Shown here one piece after another: positions 1 through 9,120 of a stretch of DNA of 64,000 nucleotides. The position numbers and the translations under genes were made by a program. A model generated the notes under the pieces. The model was not told where the DNA came from. It did not search any database and worked only from the letters and a program-made list of their open reading frames with translations. The DNA comes from Paenibacillus mucilaginosus 3016. GTDB taxonomy: Bacteria; Bacillota; Bacilli; Paenibacillales; NBRC-103111. Positions within the stretch are counted from its first letter, which is position 1, and every line of letters begins with the position of its first letter. The stretch lies in assembly GCF_000250655.1 (NCBI RefSeq), contig NC_016935.1, positions 5,536,001 through 5,600,000 of the forward strand, written 5' to 3'.

Positions 1-328
1 GCCGGCACACCCGGTCCCCGCTCAGCTTGAGCAGCTGCTGGTAGAGCCAGCCCGAACGGTCCCACGTGCGGGAACGGTACCGGATCCGGCTCTTGGTCAG
101 CGGCAGCAGCCGGGTCTCCAGGACGAAGGTGCAGTTTTTCTTCGCGCATAAGGCACGGATCCGCCGGCTGTCCGGTGACACGACATAGATCCGGCCGATG
201 GGATGCCGGACAAACGCTCGGATGCTGTCAATGACATACGGAAGGGTATGCAGGTCTTTCTCTATGGCGGGAATCAGGACGTCGATCGCCGGTCCGCCTC
301 CGGGACGCCGCGCCGCTCGCTTGCTCAT
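1..328 (-). CDS. DUF6492-like glycosyltransferase-type protein, N-terminal part (runs off window)
   Basis: The first 109 residues of a gene whose 3' end lies outside the window. After a basic N-terminus the protein reads IDVLIPAIEKDLHTLPYVID, followed by RHPIGRIYVVSP. This is the typical opening of DUF6492 proteins, which resemble nucleotide-sugar glycosyltransferases acting in envelope or spore polysaccharide synthesis. The ATG at 326-328 is preceded by an AGGAG-like site about 9 bases upstream. Family assignment is from memory of the N-terminal pattern. The catalytic part is not visible, so donor and acceptor are unknown. Confidence 0.72.
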   Translation of the reverse strand, partial: MSKRAARRPGGGPAIDVLIPAIEKDLHTLPYVIDSIRAFVRHPIGRIYVVSPDSRRIRALCAKKNCTFVLETRLLPLTKSRIRYRSRTWDRSGWLYQQLLKLSGDRVCR

Positions 329-498
329 CCTCTCAGCTCCTGTCGAATCTACTTGTACTCAGAGGTATCTTATGAGAGTGCTAGAGATTCGGTAAGGGAC
401 AACAGCGGCCGCCCCGCCAAAAAAATTCTGATTCCAAACCATGACCGTGTGAAATTCCGCGCTGAACTGGACGGTGCTCCCGGGAAGAAAACAGATAT

Positions 499-524
499 AA
501 AAAAAACACCTCGAAGCGAGGTGT
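499..524 (-). terminator. intrinsic terminator of the VOC gene
   Basis: An 8-bp stem (ACACCTCG / CGAGGTGT) with an AAG loop at 506-524, followed on the minus strand by a run of T (A-run 499-506). It lies 37 bases downstream of the VOC stop codon. Confidence 0.85.
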
Positions 525-560
525 GGAATGTGCAGGCCGCACCGAAACGACGGACCGCCG

Positions 561-968
561 CTAGCCGCTCTTCGGCAGACTCAGCTGCCAGGATACGCCG
601 AAGCGGTCCTGCACACAGCCGAACTTCTCACTGAACGGCGGCAGAGCGCCGAGCGGCATCAGCACCTGGCCGTCCCGGGAGAGCTCTTCGTAAGCATGCT
701 CGATCTCCTCGCTGGAGCTGCAGGTAACGAAGAGGGACATCGCCGGAGTGAAGGCATGCTCAGCTGTCGTACTGTTGTCAATACAGTTGAAGGTTTGTCC
801 CTTGACGGTGAAGACGGCATGCAGAACCTGTCCGTTCTCCTGATAGTGAACCTGCCCGATGGAGGATCCTTCGAACAGCGATGTGTAGAAGCGCATTGCC
901 TCTTCAGCTTGGCCAGAGAACATGAAAAAAGTGACCACGGACGGGACGGTTTGATCCATACGTTTCAT
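561..968 (-). CDS. VOC family (PhnB-like) protein
   Basis: 135 residues, the normal size for a single-unit PhnB-like member of the vicinal oxygen chelate superfamily. The recognisable segments are VVTFFMFSGQAEEAMRFYTS near the start, a central VHYQENGQVLHAVFTV strand pair, and a C-terminal FGCVQDRFGVSWQLSLPKSG, which is the PhnB-type signature. Members bind a metal or small ligand in a cupped beta sheet; most bacterial ones have no assigned substrate. It is cytoplasmic and single-gene, with its own terminator. No function beyond the fold should be inferred. Confidence 0.85.
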   Translation of the reverse strand: MKRMDQTVPSVVTFFMFSGQAEEAMRFYTSLFEGSSIGQVHYQENGQVLHAVFTVKGQTFNCIDNSTTAEHAFTPAMSLFVTCSSSEEIEHAYEELSRDGQVLMPLGALPPFSEKFGCVQDRFGVSWQLSLPKSG

Positions 969-1126
969 CCCCTGCCTTTCACGGGTAGTTTTTCCTGCGA
1001 TCTTTATCGTACTCTATTTTTGCATAAATTTCCTGCAGCATCCAACACTATCTAGGCTGAAGTCTATTTCATCATTCCGGCACATCATTCGGGGACATCA
1101 TCCAGGTTCACAGAGGGGGAACGCCG

Positions 1127-1939
1127 ATGGGAACGCTCGACAAACGGCTGCGCAGTCTGCTCAATAAAGCCCGCTTCACGGTGCGCAGCAGGCTCAGCTT
1201 CAGCCTGGGCCCCGTCCGCCTCAAGGCCGCCTCCAAGGAAGACCTCTTCCCCGATCCTTCGGTCCGGCGCAGGGAGCTGGAGTACAGGGAGCGGTACGAT
1301 TTCGCCGGTTGGCATAAGCAGCTCGGTCTGCTCGACTACCGCCTGAATCTGTACTTTCTCGAGCTGCTCCAAACCTGCCGCCCCCACCTCGCGCCTCTCG
1401 GATTGGAGCGGATTCGTGCGGTGGATGTCGGAAGCCGGACCTTTTACTATCTGCCCGCCCTATTTCATTACTACCGGACCCTTGCTCCCCTGGATCGGCT
1501 GCATGGGGTGGAATTCGACGCTTACCGCCGGTACCAAACAGGCTCCACCGCCTATGACTATGCCCAGGCTTATCTGCGGGAGCTGGCTTCTCCCTGCGCC
1601 TCATATCTGCCCATGGATTTCCTCGAGTACCGTGAACCGTTCAATGTGTGCACCTTCTTCCTCCCGTTCGTCACGGAGGATCCGCTGCTGCATTGGGGGC
1701 TTCCGCTCGAGAGCTTCCATCCTGCCCGGTTGTTCGAGCACGCCTACAACCGGCTGGAGTCGCCCGGCGTTCTGATCATCACCAACAAAGGGGAGGAGGA
1801 GCAGGCTCACCAGCACCGGATTCTGGACTCCCTTGGGATCCGCTGCCGGAATCTCGGGCCGTTCGAGTCCCCTTTCTACGCCTACGATCTGCCAAGGTAT
1901 CTGACCCTCGTGATCAAATCCGGCACGGCCGGGGAGTAA
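1127..1939 (+). CDS. hypothetical protein with methyltransferase-like fold
   Basis: 270 residues with no family that I recognise. After a basic N-terminus, residues near 95-130 read RAVDVGSRTFYYLPALFHYY then LHGVEFDAY. This resembles motif I and the acidic post-I strand of class I SAM-dependent methyltransferases. Later PGVLIITNKGEEEQAHQHRI resembles the strand-5/helix region of the same fold. The glycine motif is minimal (DVGSR), so cofactor binding is an inference. Start is ATG with GAGGGGGAACGCCG upstream. It is a single gene with no obvious partner. Confidence 0.7.
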   Translation: MGTLDKRLRSLLNKARFTVRSRLSFSLGPVRLKAASKEDLFPDPSVRRRELEYRERYDFAGWHKQLGLLDYRLNLYFLELLQTCRPHLAPLGLERIRAVDVGSRTFYYLPALFHYYRTLAPLDRLHGVEFDAYRRYQTGSTAYDYAQAYLRELASPCASYLPMDFLEYREPFNVCTFFLPFVTEDPLLHWGLPLESFHPARLFEHAYNRLESPGVLIITNKGEEEQAHQHRILDSLGIRCRNLGPFESPFYAYDLPRYLTLVIKSGTAGE

Positions 1940-2038
1940 GATTGCGGTAGACGGGGGATTCGACCTCTAATCCACGTCCCGTTGACACGGTACGAATCTG
2001 CTGAAGCGTCAGCCTTACCGAAAGGCAGGTGATTGTCC

Positions 2039-2452
2039 ATGCGTGTCATCCTTCGCGCCCTCCTCACTTTCACTGCTGCACTTCTCTCTGCTCTGGCAAG
2101 CTCCGTCACCGTCGTGGTCGCGGCAGCCGCTGCCATGGGTCCCGAGCAGCAGCCTTTCTCCTCCGTTTGGCCCCTCGCTTTCTTTTTTTCTCTGGGCGTG
2201 CTCTTCATCGGGGTCCCCGGCTCCGCCGCAATTCAGAGCCTGGCCGCCCGGCGGCATGATTCTTTCGCTCGGACACTGGCGCTTCATGGACTCACGGGCT
2301 TCCTCGTCATGGCCGCAATCCATTGCTTCCTGACGATCGGAGATCCACACAGAACCCTGCTCAGCCGGCAAGGAGCATTCCTTTCTATGGCCGGCGCCGT
2401 CAACGCAAGCTGGTACTATGTGTTCTCCCGTCTTGGCCGAACATGGGGGTAA
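2039..2452 (+). CDS. small integral membrane protein, hypothetical
   Basis: 137 residues with about four hydrophobic segments (near 5-32, 45-65, 85-105 and 115-130) and short loops. No motif is recognised. The start is taken at ATG 2039, because AGGTG at 2027-2031 is 7 bases upstream; an in-frame TTG at 2033 would be too close to it. A terminator follows directly. Confidence 0.65.
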   Translation: MRVILRALLTFTAALLSALASSVTVVVAAAAAMGPEQQPFSSVWPLAFFFSLGVLFIGVPGSAAIQSLAARRHDSFARTLALHGLTGFLVMAAIHCFLTIGDPHRTLLSRQGAFLSMAGAVNASWYYVFSRLGRTWG

Positions 2453-2479
2453 GCTCCACAACCCGATGGCAAGCAGAAC

Positions 2480-2507
2480 TCCCTTTCCACCAGGAAGGGA
2501 TTTTTTT
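2480..2507 (+). terminator. intrinsic terminator
   Basis: TCCCTT / AAGGGA stem with inner TCC/GGA pairs, followed by seven T residues. It lies 27 bases after the membrane protein stop. Confidence 0.85.
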
Positions 2508-2598
2508 ATCGTATTTTGAAACCTTTTGCACGTACTTTGCGTTTGGAGGATGAAGATATGGAATTTATTGTAATATTATCCGTTATGGAGGGAAACTC

Positions 2599-3753
2599 AT
2601 GAACCGATTGTCAAAAGGGGGGAGCCGCTGGGCCATCATCCTTTGTGCTTCTGCCCTGCTTACGCTGCCAACCGCGGCTTCTGCCGCGAGTCAAGCTGGC
2701 GTCAGCTCCGCTAAGCCCCTCCCGAAGATCGAGCAGGTTGTAGACCCGGCCTTTCCCATGGCACTCGACGATCAGGGACAGGTTTGGGCCAAAGCTCTCA
2801 ACACGATCTCGGTCAAGGACGGATTCCATCCAACCGTTCTCATTCGAGGCAAGGGCCTGGATCGGGTGTCCAGTGTAGCATCCAACGGCGGAGTTGCCGT
2901 TGCCCTGCGGGAGGACGGGAGCGTATGGACGATCAACAGGATCACGCCGGCCAGTGTCAACGATCACGTATCCGTCCAAATTGGAGAGCGTCTGCCGAAG
3001 CTTGAAGGCATCGTCAAGGTGGTGCTGGGCGGAACCTTGGGATTGGCGATGGATAAGAAGGGGGACGTGTGGGTATTCGAGATCGGATTCCATGTCGATC
3101 GCGGTCAGACCGTGGAACACATGGGGATTATGCCTGTACATCTACCGGCCCTGAAGAAGATCAAGGACCTGTCGTTCGGTTCGACCGCCATTACATTTCT
3201 GAAAGAGGATGGAACCGTGTCGCAAATTCCGTATACTTATCGCGAGTCCAAATCCTCGATGTACACGACGCTTCGTACGGCTTCTCCGGAACCGGTCAAA
3301 GGAATGAACGGAATCGTCAAGCTGAGTAAAGATTCGGCATTAATACGGGATGGGCGCGTATGGCTGTGGGGAGACGGCGTGTTGGCCAAGCCTGATCATG
3401 ATGTGATGGCTCCGGCTGCCGAGCCCTTCCAAGTGAGCGGCTTGGATGACGTGGCCGACTTCGCTGCCGGCGGCGAGCATGCGCTATTCATCAAGAAGGA
3501 CGGCACCGTATGGGCATGGGGCTACTTCAGTCACAACCCCAGCGCGCTTGGTGAGCTGCAGCCCAAGGTGTATCATGAGCTTTCTCCGATCGAGGGGTTA
3601 TCCGATGCATCCTCCGTCATTGTACACGGAGAACACGGAGGCGATTCCGTGGATATTGTCGTCAAAAAAGATGGAAGCCTCTGGATGTGGGGGGCGGATG
3701 AGTCCAGACGCATCCATACCGCGCCCTTGCAGGTGGGCTTCCGCAATCCGTGA
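2599..3753 (+). CDS. secreted RCC1-like repeat (beta-propeller) protein
   Basis: 384 residues with a Sec signal peptide (basic MNRLSKGGSR, hydrophobic core, AASAAS cleavage region near 30). The mature part is built from repeats of about 50 residues containing VxAxxxDGxVWxWG-type strands, for example ALFIKKDGTVWAWGYFS and VVKKDGSLWMWGADES. This is the pattern of bacterial RCC1/alpha-tubulin-suppressor-like propellers. Such proteins are mostly extracellular binding scaffolds in Paenibacillus; the ligand is unknown. Start is ATG with GGAGGGAAACTC upstream. Monocistronic, ending in a hairpin shared with the convergent transporter gene. Confidence 0.8.
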   Translation: MNRLSKGGSRWAIILCASALLTLPTAASAASQAGVSSAKPLPKIEQVVDPAFPMALDDQGQVWAKALNTISVKDGFHPTVLIRGKGLDRVSSVASNGGVAVALREDGSVWTINRITPASVNDHVSVQIGERLPKLEGIVKVVLGGTLGLAMDKKGDVWVFEIGFHVDRGQTVEHMGIMPVHLPALKKIKDLSFGSTAITFLKEDGTVSQIPYTYRESKSSMYTTLRTASPEPVKGMNGIVKLSKDSALIRDGRVWLWGDGVLAKPDHDVMAPAAEPFQVSGLDDVADFAAGGEHALFIKKDGTVWAWGYFSHNPSALGELQPKVYHELSPIEGLSDASSVIVHGEHGGDSVDIVVKKDGSLWMWGADESRRIHTAPLQVGFRNP

Positions 3754-3764
3754 GTCCAGCAGTC

Positions 3765-3797
3765 AAAGACCTCCGAAGAGCATCCCGGAGGTCTTTC
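3765..3797. terminator. bidirectional hairpin between convergent genes
   Basis: An 11-bp perfect stem (AAAGACCTCCG / CGGAGGTCTTT) with a 10-base loop, between the stop codons of the RCC1-like gene (+) and the AI-2E family gene (-). The T-tracts are short on both strands. Confidence 0.65.
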
Positions 3798-3825
3798 CGT
3801 TGTTCCTGATTCCGGCGTCCCCTGC

Positions 3826-4926
3826 CTATGGCAGCATCCGCTCCCGCTTCTCAAGCTGATTCGCATGGTGGAACTTGTAGATGCGGTAGCTTTTGAACAG
3901 AATGATCTTACCCACGGCATAGACGGGCACAGCGATCAGCAGGCCGACGAAGCCCGAGATGGACCCCGCGGCGACCACGAGAAGGATGACGGTTAACGGA
4001 TGAATGTCGAGCTTGTCCCCCATGATCTTGGGCTGGAGCACATTGCCTTCGATCTGCTGGACCACGAGGGTGACGAGCGCCGCCTTGAGCGCCATGACGG
4101 GACTGACCGTGAGGGCGATGAACAGCGCGGGAATCGCTCCAATGAAAGGCCCGAGGAAGGGCACGACATTCGTGAACATGGCGAACAGCGCCAGGATGAA
4201 GGCAAAATCAAGCCCAATGAGCAGATAGCCGAGGTAGATGAACACGCCCACGAAGGCGGCCACCAGCGCCTGGCCCTTCACATACGCCGAGATGGTGAAA
4301 TCCATCTCGAGCAGCATTTTGCTCAGCTCGCTCTTGTATTCGTCGGGAAAAGGCCGGACCACGCGGGTATGGAAGCTGGTGCTGTCCTTCAGAAAGTAGA
4401 AAAGAATGAATGGAACGAGCGTCAAGGTCGTCGCCGCGCTGGCGAAAGCCGAGACAATCCCCCCGACATTGTTCTGCGCCCACTCGATCAGGGAACGCAG
4501 CGTCGCGCTGACCCGCTGTTCAATGTCGTGGATGGAGAAGAACGTATTGTTCTCCTGCAGCAGGTCATCCGTCTTCTCCGTCGCGTCCTGAATGCTCTCC
4601 TGCAGATTGGTCGCCAAGTCGGCGAACTGCTGCTGAATCGTCGTGCTGAGGTAGCTGCCCGCCGTGGACATCACCATCGTCAGAATCGCAAAGATAAAAA
4701 GAATCGCCATCGTGCGCGGCAGCCGCTTCCCCTCCAGGTAATCCACGAAGGGACGGAGCAGATAGAATAGGAAACCGGAGATCAGCAGCGGGAAGAACAA
4801 CGCGGAGAACATCTGCCGGAACGGGGCGAAGAAATAACCGATTTTGCCGAGCAGAAAAATAACCAGGAGCACCAGGATGGCCCCTACCGTATATTTAAAA
4901 AAATTCTCTCTGTACCACATGGGCAT
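3826..4926 (-). CDS. AI-2E family (UPF0118) transporter
   Basis: 366 residues, typical for the AI-2E/UPF0118 permease family: two N-terminal helices, a long amphipathic soluble stretch (about 90-160) rich in Q/E, then a helical bundle. The family signature GLDFAFILALFAMFTNVVPF followed by GPFIGAIPA and QQIEGNVLQPKIMGDKLDIHP is intact. Members export or exchange small molecules; true autoinducer-2 transport has been shown for few, and Bacillus members are linked to Na+/H+ exchange. Substrate is therefore left open. Start ATG 4926 has GGGGGGATGCCC upstream. Single gene. Confidence 0.88.
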   Translation of the reverse strand: MPMWYRENFFKYTVGAILVLLVIFLLGKIGYFFAPFRQMFSALFFPLLISGFLFYLLRPFVDYLEGKRLPRTMAILFIFAILTMVMSTAGSYLSTTIQQQFADLATNLQESIQDATEKTDDLLQENNTFFSIHDIEQRVSATLRSLIEWAQNNVGGIVSAFASAATTLTLVPFILFYFLKDSTSFHTRVVRPFPDEYKSELSKMLLEMDFTISAYVKGQALVAAFVGVFIYLGYLLIGLDFAFILALFAMFTNVVPFLGPFIGAIPALFIALTVSPVMALKAALVTLVVQQIEGNVLQPKIMGDKLDIHPLTVILLVVAAGSISGFVGLLIAVPVYAVGKIILFKSYRIYKFHHANQLEKRERMLP

Positions 4927-5226
4927 CCCCCCTGTTCAAGCACTTCCTTCCCCTACATTACCATGACGGGATCGCGCTGAATCAGAGAGGATGTTCGGGA
5001 CAGCCAAGGAAGGCCATCCTGCGAGGGCGGTTCTCCCCCTTGCGGGAGAAATGGATCTGCTGCGCAGCGGTGCTCCACCCTTAAGCCGGACGGCATGCTA
5101 TAGGACCGGAGGCGGGCACCTTACAGGACCCGGGTCCCCGGCACCCCCGCACAGGATTCCAGGCGCCCGCTCCGGTACGCATTCCTCCATCGTCGGGTCT
5201 CGTCTCGCTCTCCTACTATAAGGTGC
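4927..5226. other. 300-base intergenic region, nothing identified
   Basis: Between the AI-2E family gene and the small minus-strand ORF. It contains only short, arginine- and proline-rich frames with no ribosome site, no clear terminator and no recognised RNA motif. Confidence 0.5.
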
Positions 5227-5415
5227 TCATTCCCCCTCTTCGTCCACCACTTCCCAGGCGATGCTGATCATCCGGTCCGCCCAGCTGCGGATCTTGATCT
5301 CAATCGCCTGCTCAATCTCTTCGTCCGTGAGCTCGCCGAGCTTCGTCTCCTCGATCACGAGCTCTTCGGTCTTCACCGGCTGGCCCGCCACCGACAGTTC
5401 CACTTGAATACGCAT
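5227..5415 (-). CDS. small acidic hypothetical protein
   Basis: 62 residues, acidic C-terminus (EVVDEEGE), reading as a strand (IQVELSVAGQPVKTEELVIE) followed by a helix (LTDEEIEQAIEIKIRSWADRM). This is ordered-looking coding sequence with good codon use. ATG 5415 has an AGGGGG site 10 bases upstream. I do not recognise a family. It stands alone between two transporter genes. Confidence 0.65.
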   Translation of the reverse strand: MRIQVELSVAGQPVKTEELVIEETKLGELTDEEIEQAIEIKIRSWADRMISIAWEVVDEEGE

Positions 5416-5589
5416 GGTCCGGCCGCCCCCTTCCTATCGTCAGATTCTGTTCGCGTCATCTGCTTGACGCTTCGTTCTATGCTCGACTATAGGCAATTTG
5501 TTCCTTGAAATCAACTCGGGGGTACGGCGCTGACACCGCAGCCTGTGCTGCACCCCAACTGGGCTGCAGCGGCGCCCCCGCAGAAAAGC

Positions 5590-5616
5590 AAAAAGACCGC
5601 TGAAATCCAGCGGCCC
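5590..5616 (-). terminator. intrinsic terminator of the MATE gene
   Basis: GCCGCTG / CAGCGGT stem with a short GATTT loop, followed on the minus strand by CTTTTTGCTTTT. It lies about 20 bases beyond the MATE stop codon. Confidence 0.85.
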
Positions 5617-5635
5617 TTGGGTGGTGCTTCAAGAA

Positions 5636-7024
5636 TCAGGCGCCCTGCCCGGCAGCGGCGGGAGCCGTACCGGCGGGCTGCACGAGAGCTTTGCTCTCCC
5701 AGGCCCGGCTTCTCCAGCGGAGGAGCATGATCAGGCCGCGCAGCCATTCGTCCGCCGTGAAGGCGATCCAGACGCCCAGCAGGCCCATGCCGAGCTTGAT
5801 CCCGAGCAGGTAAGCCAGCGGCACGGCGACGCCCCACATGGAGAGTACGCCCATCATAACCGGGAACCGGGCGTCTCCCGCCGCGCGAAGCGAGTTGATG
5901 ACCACCAGGTTGAAGGTGCGGCCCGGCTCCAGAATGACCGAGAGCAGGAGAATGCCCGAGCCCATGGCGATAATGTCCGCATTCGTGGTGAACAGTCCCA
6001 TGAGCTGCTCACGGAACAGGGAGGCGAACCCTACGACGGCGGCGGTCAGCAGGAAGCAGAACCGCAGGCTTCGCAGCAGCTTGTGATAGGCCGCCTTCGT
6101 CTCCCCCGCCCCGATCATATGGCCGATGATAATCTCCGTGCCCATCCCGATGGCCATACCGAGCGCCATGAAATAGTTGGACACGTTCATAACGTACACA
6201 TGGGTGCTTAATGCGGCGGTGCCGATGATATTAATGAAGCTGACGATCATCATATGCTGGGACTGCCAGGACAGGTGCTCCCCTGCGGAAGGCAGGCCGA
6301 TCGAGAGGATCTGCTTCAGGTAGGTGCTGTTCCACGTGATGTAATCCTTCAGCCGGATCGGATACGGGATGCGGCGGTACAGGATCACGATCAGGACCAC
6401 CAGACCGATGAGCCGGCTGGCGGCCGTCGAGACGGCTGCTCCCGTGACCCCCAGCTCCGGAAATCCGAAGTGGCCGAAGATCAGCAGGTAATTGCCGGCG
6501 ACATGGATCAGGTTCACGCCGAGGGTGACGAACATGACATCCCTCGTCTGGCCGTTGGACCGGATAATCGAGGAGATCGCGTACGACAGGGCTTCGATCC
6601 AGATGAAGGAGCCGATGATCGTCAAGTACTGCTTGGCGATGGCCGTCTGCTCCGGCGGCAGATTCATCAGACGCATGATCCCCTCGCCGAAGACCACCAG
6701 GGTCAGGCTCACGATCAGGCCGAAGATGAAGTTGACCGTGATCGCCAGCGCCGAGATGCGGCTCGCTTCCCTGGCTCTCCCGGCACCCAGGAACTGGGCG
6801 ACGGCGACACTGGTGCCGATCCCGACAAAGCCGAACATCAGAATACAGAATACGATGATTTCATTGGCGAGACCGACGGCTCCGGTGACCCCATCCGAGA
6901 TCCGGCTGAGCATATACACATCCGCGGTGCCGAGCATCATCCGCAGGACGGAGTCGACGAAGATCGGCCAGGTGACGGCGAACAGGCTTAGTTTTTTCCA
7001 GGTAGGCAGTGATTCGGTATTCAT
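5636..7024 (-). CDS. MATE family multidrug/small-molecule exporter
   Basis: 462 residues with twelve predicted membrane helices, the standard size for MATE exporters, which use Na+ or H+ gradients to expel cationic compounds. Recognisable segments are the N-terminal LSLFAVTWPIFVDSVLRMMLGTADVYML (MATE helix 1), FVGIGTSVAVAQFLGAGR after helix 2, and the matching second-half segment GTEIIIGHMIGAGETKAAYHK. The two halves show the family's internal duplication. Start ATG 7024 is preceded by GAGGAGCC. A sigma-A type promoter is placed at 7059-7088. Substrate cannot be predicted. Confidence 0.92.
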   Translation of the reverse strand: MNTESLPTWKKLSLFAVTWPIFVDSVLRMMLGTADVYMLSRISDGVTGAVGLANEIIVFCILMFGFVGIGTSVAVAQFLGAGRAREASRISALAITVNFIFGLIVSLTLVVFGEGIMRLMNLPPEQTAIAKQYLTIIGSFIWIEALSYAISSIIRSNGQTRDVMFVTLGVNLIHVAGNYLLIFGHFGFPELGVTGAAVSTAASRLIGLVVLIVILYRRIPYPIRLKDYITWNSTYLKQILSIGLPSAGEHLSWQSQHMMIVSFINIIGTAALSTHVYVMNVSNYFMALGMAIGMGTEIIIGHMIGAGETKAAYHKLLRSLRFCFLLTAAVVGFASLFREQLMGLFTTNADIIAMGSGILLLSVILEPGRTFNLVVINSLRAAGDARFPVMMGVLSMWGVAVPLAYLLGIKLGMGLLGVWIAFTADEWLRGLIMLLRWRSRAWESKALVQPAGTAPAAAGQGA

Positions 7025-7058
7025 GATATAGGCTCCTCAGGTGTGTTCAAATGCCCCT

Positions 7059-7088
7059 AGTGTATGTTACGCAAGCGGTTGCAGTCAA
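7059..7088 (-). promoter_or_regulatory. candidate promoter of the MATE gene
   Basis: On the minus strand TTGACT, an 18-base spacer and TACACT, about 35 bases before the start codon. The spacer contains a catabolite-response-like sequence (TGCAACCGCTTGCG, 13 of 14 positions to the cre consensus). Confidence 0.5.
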
Positions 7089-7260
7089 TTGCTTCTTCCC
7101 CTGAAACTAAAAAAGTTAACCGCTTCACCTCCAGCTGGATCGGGCATCGCCCTTGGCCGCCCGAAGGCATGGGAGACCAGGACATGATCACTCCCCCTGT
7201 CCCCGTCGACATCCCCCCGGCCGTCAGAGCCGGCGGCCGGGCTGACGGCTCATCCTTCCA

Positions 7261-7282
7261 AAAGCCGCATGCCTGCGGCTTC
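7261..7282 (-). terminator. hairpin downstream of the broken GNAT gene
   Basis: AAGCCGCA / TGCGGCTT stem with a 4-base loop, followed on the minus strand by TTGG. The T-tract is weak. Confidence 0.5.
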
Positions 7283-7287
7283 CCCTC

Positions 7288-8075
7288 TCATCCCCTGCCG
7301 GTATCGATCTTTCGCCACAACGATTTCGTGTAGGCGACCTTCATGCCGATCCGCTCCATATTCGCCTGGCTGGCCGAGCCGAAGGCGGCTTGTCCGACAA
7401 GCAGACCGCACGCCGACCGGGCCGCCTCCTCCAGCCGCTTCACCATCGTCAGAATCGCACAGAATGCCGTCCTCCAGATGGAGCCCACCGATGGCGGCCG
7501 GCTCATCCCCGTACAGCGCGAGATAGAAACGCCACCCGGCGCGGCCGTGCAGCACGCGATTGTTGGCGGCAACGGCCGGCTGCAGGAAGGCCGGCATGCC
7601 GAAGGAAGCCGCGTAGATCTCGGCGTACAGGTCGAACTCGTCTTCGCGCAGCGGCCGGACGATGACTTGGCCGTCCCGCGGGTCCGTGGGCAGGCCTAAC
7701 TCCGGAACAGCGCCGTAGAGGGCCGTATGGAATCCGTACTGCCCGTATCCGCGCTCCGCCAGCTTCCTCAGCAGCTCCGGCTGCGCCCCGAAGGGCACGA
7801 TGTCGAACCGGCAGGACGCCCCATGCTCACGCATAGAAGTCCAGGATCTCATCGATCCGCTCCTCGCTTCCTTCCTCCAGTCCGAGGCCCCTGACCGAAT
7901 TGAAATAAAGGTCCGGGATTCCCTTGACGAGAAACGCATGCACCCGGCCGAAACGGCGAACCTGGACGCCGTGTGGATTCCCTTCCTGCTCTCCTATCGC
8001 CGTGAGCCGCGAAGCCACCGCCCGGATCTCGGCTTCCTCTACCCGCACAGCCCGTTCATGGAATACCGCCTGCAT
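7288..8075 (-). pseudogene. GNAT family N-acetyltransferase, disabled by frameshift and internal deletion
   Basis: Three consecutive pieces in different frames add up to one GNAT protein. Residues MQAVFHERAVRVEEAEIR to ERIDEILDFYA end at a TGA near 7842. The next frame continues EHGASCRFDIVPFGAQPELL to GGLHLEDGI near 7463. A third frame continues LTMVKRLEEAARSACGLLVGQAAFGSASQANMERIGMKVAYTKSLWRK to a stop at 7288. One extra base explains the first shift. At the second junction the residues expected for the acetyl-CoA loop (Q/RxxGxG/A) are missing altogether, so sequencing error cannot explain it. The ATG at 8075 has GGGAGG 7 bases upstream. Confidence 0.8.
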
Positions 8076-8120
8076 CCCGCCGCCTCCCAAGCCTTTTTTT
8101 CCTGATTATACCATGCCCCA

Positions 8121-8150
8121 AAGAAAAAAAGCGCCTCCTGCGGAAGCGCT
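8121..8150 (-). terminator. intrinsic terminator of the alpha/beta hydrolase gene
   Basis: AGCGC-TTCC / GGAG-GCGCT imperfect stem followed by seven T residues on the minus strand, 18 bases after the stop codon. Confidence 0.8.
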
Positions 8151-8167
8151 CAAATCAAGCTGGAATG

Positions 8168-9019
8168 CTACTCCTTCCCATCCACCCACTCGGTCAGCAT
8201 CCGGTCGAATACTTCGGGCTCCTCCCACATCGGATTATGGCCGCTGTGCTCGAACACCGTTACTTTGACATGGGAGCAGCGCTCCTCGATGCCATCCCAC
8301 AGCGAAACCGGAGAGACCAGGTAATCGTATCGGCCGAGACCGATCCAGACGGGGGCCTTCACCTCATGCAGACGCTCCAGCATATCGATCTCCGCGAACA
8401 CCCGGCCCCACAGATGATCGATGATCTCCATATTCGTGTACACGCCCGCCCACATCGGGGCGGCATCCACCCCCGGATCATAGAAGCTGTGCGCGGCCAT
8501 CCGGATGCATGCGTGGGCGAACCGCCGTTCGGGCTCCCGTTCAATATCCCCCGGAAGAAGGGCGATATCCCGCTCGAACTTCGCTTTGCGCTCCGGGGAA
8601 GCCGTCTCGTCAAAATGCCTGAGGCTGCCCTGCTGGCGCTCCGCGCTGTTCGTCGGAGCCGAGTTCAGCAGAACCGCCGTGGCGGTATGCCCCGGATAGG
8701 TCCTGGCATACTCGAGCGCGATGAAGGCACTGCCGGAATGGCCGAGCACCGTGACGCGCCCGAGCTTCAGCGTCGTCCGGATCACCTCCATATCCTGCAC
8801 AATCCGCTCCAGCGTGTAATCCTCCGGCTTGATGCTGCGGGAGGGCTTGACGAAGGCGCGGTGGTCGACAAAAATCAGCTGAAGCTTCTTTCGGAGCTCC
8901 TGCGAAAACAGCCTCGGGTAATAGGTTTCGCTGCCGACGATCAGGACCGGGGGGCCTTCCCCCTCGATCCGGTACGCCAGCGGGAAGCCGTCCATGTCAA
9001 TGATACCGCTTGAACTCAT
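8168..9019 (-). CDS. alpha/beta hydrolase
   Basis: 283 residues with the full alpha/beta-hydrolase layout. The nucleophile elbow is GHSGS (near residue 94), preceded by VTVL; the acid is in GLGRYDYLVSP (near 240) and the histidine in FEHSGHNPMWEEP (near 265). The region between is a cap rich in charged residues (AERQQGSLRHFDETASPERKAKF), similar to proline iminopeptidase and haloalkane-dehalogenase-like members. There is no signal peptide, so it acts in the cytoplasm. ATG 9019 follows GATCAAAGGAGACGTGTGCC. Substrate is unknown. Confidence 0.88.
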   Translation of the reverse strand: MSSSGIIDMDGFPLAYRIEGEGPPVLIVGSETYYPRLFSQELRKKLQLIFVDHRAFVKPSRSIKPEDYTLERIVQDMEVIRTTLKLGRVTVLGHSGSAFIALEYARTYPGHTATAVLLNSAPTNSAERQQGSLRHFDETASPERKAKFERDIALLPGDIEREPERRFAHACIRMAAHSFYDPGVDAAPMWAGVYTNMEIIDHLWGRVFAEIDMLERLHEVKAPVWIGLGRYDYLVSPVSLWDGIEERCSHVKVTVFEHSGHNPMWEEPEVFDRMLTEWVDGKE

Positions 9020-9120
9020 GGCACACGTCTCCTTTGATCAGAACACTCGGAATGCATCGCTTCCATGCTACCAAAGGAACACCTTCCAGCGATATGGAAA
9101 CTTTGACTGATATCGATTTG

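Noticed and set aside
4991-5221. 76-codon plus-strand ORF in the intergenic region after the AI-2E family gene
   Set aside because: No ribosome site; Pro/Gly/Arg-rich random-looking translation.
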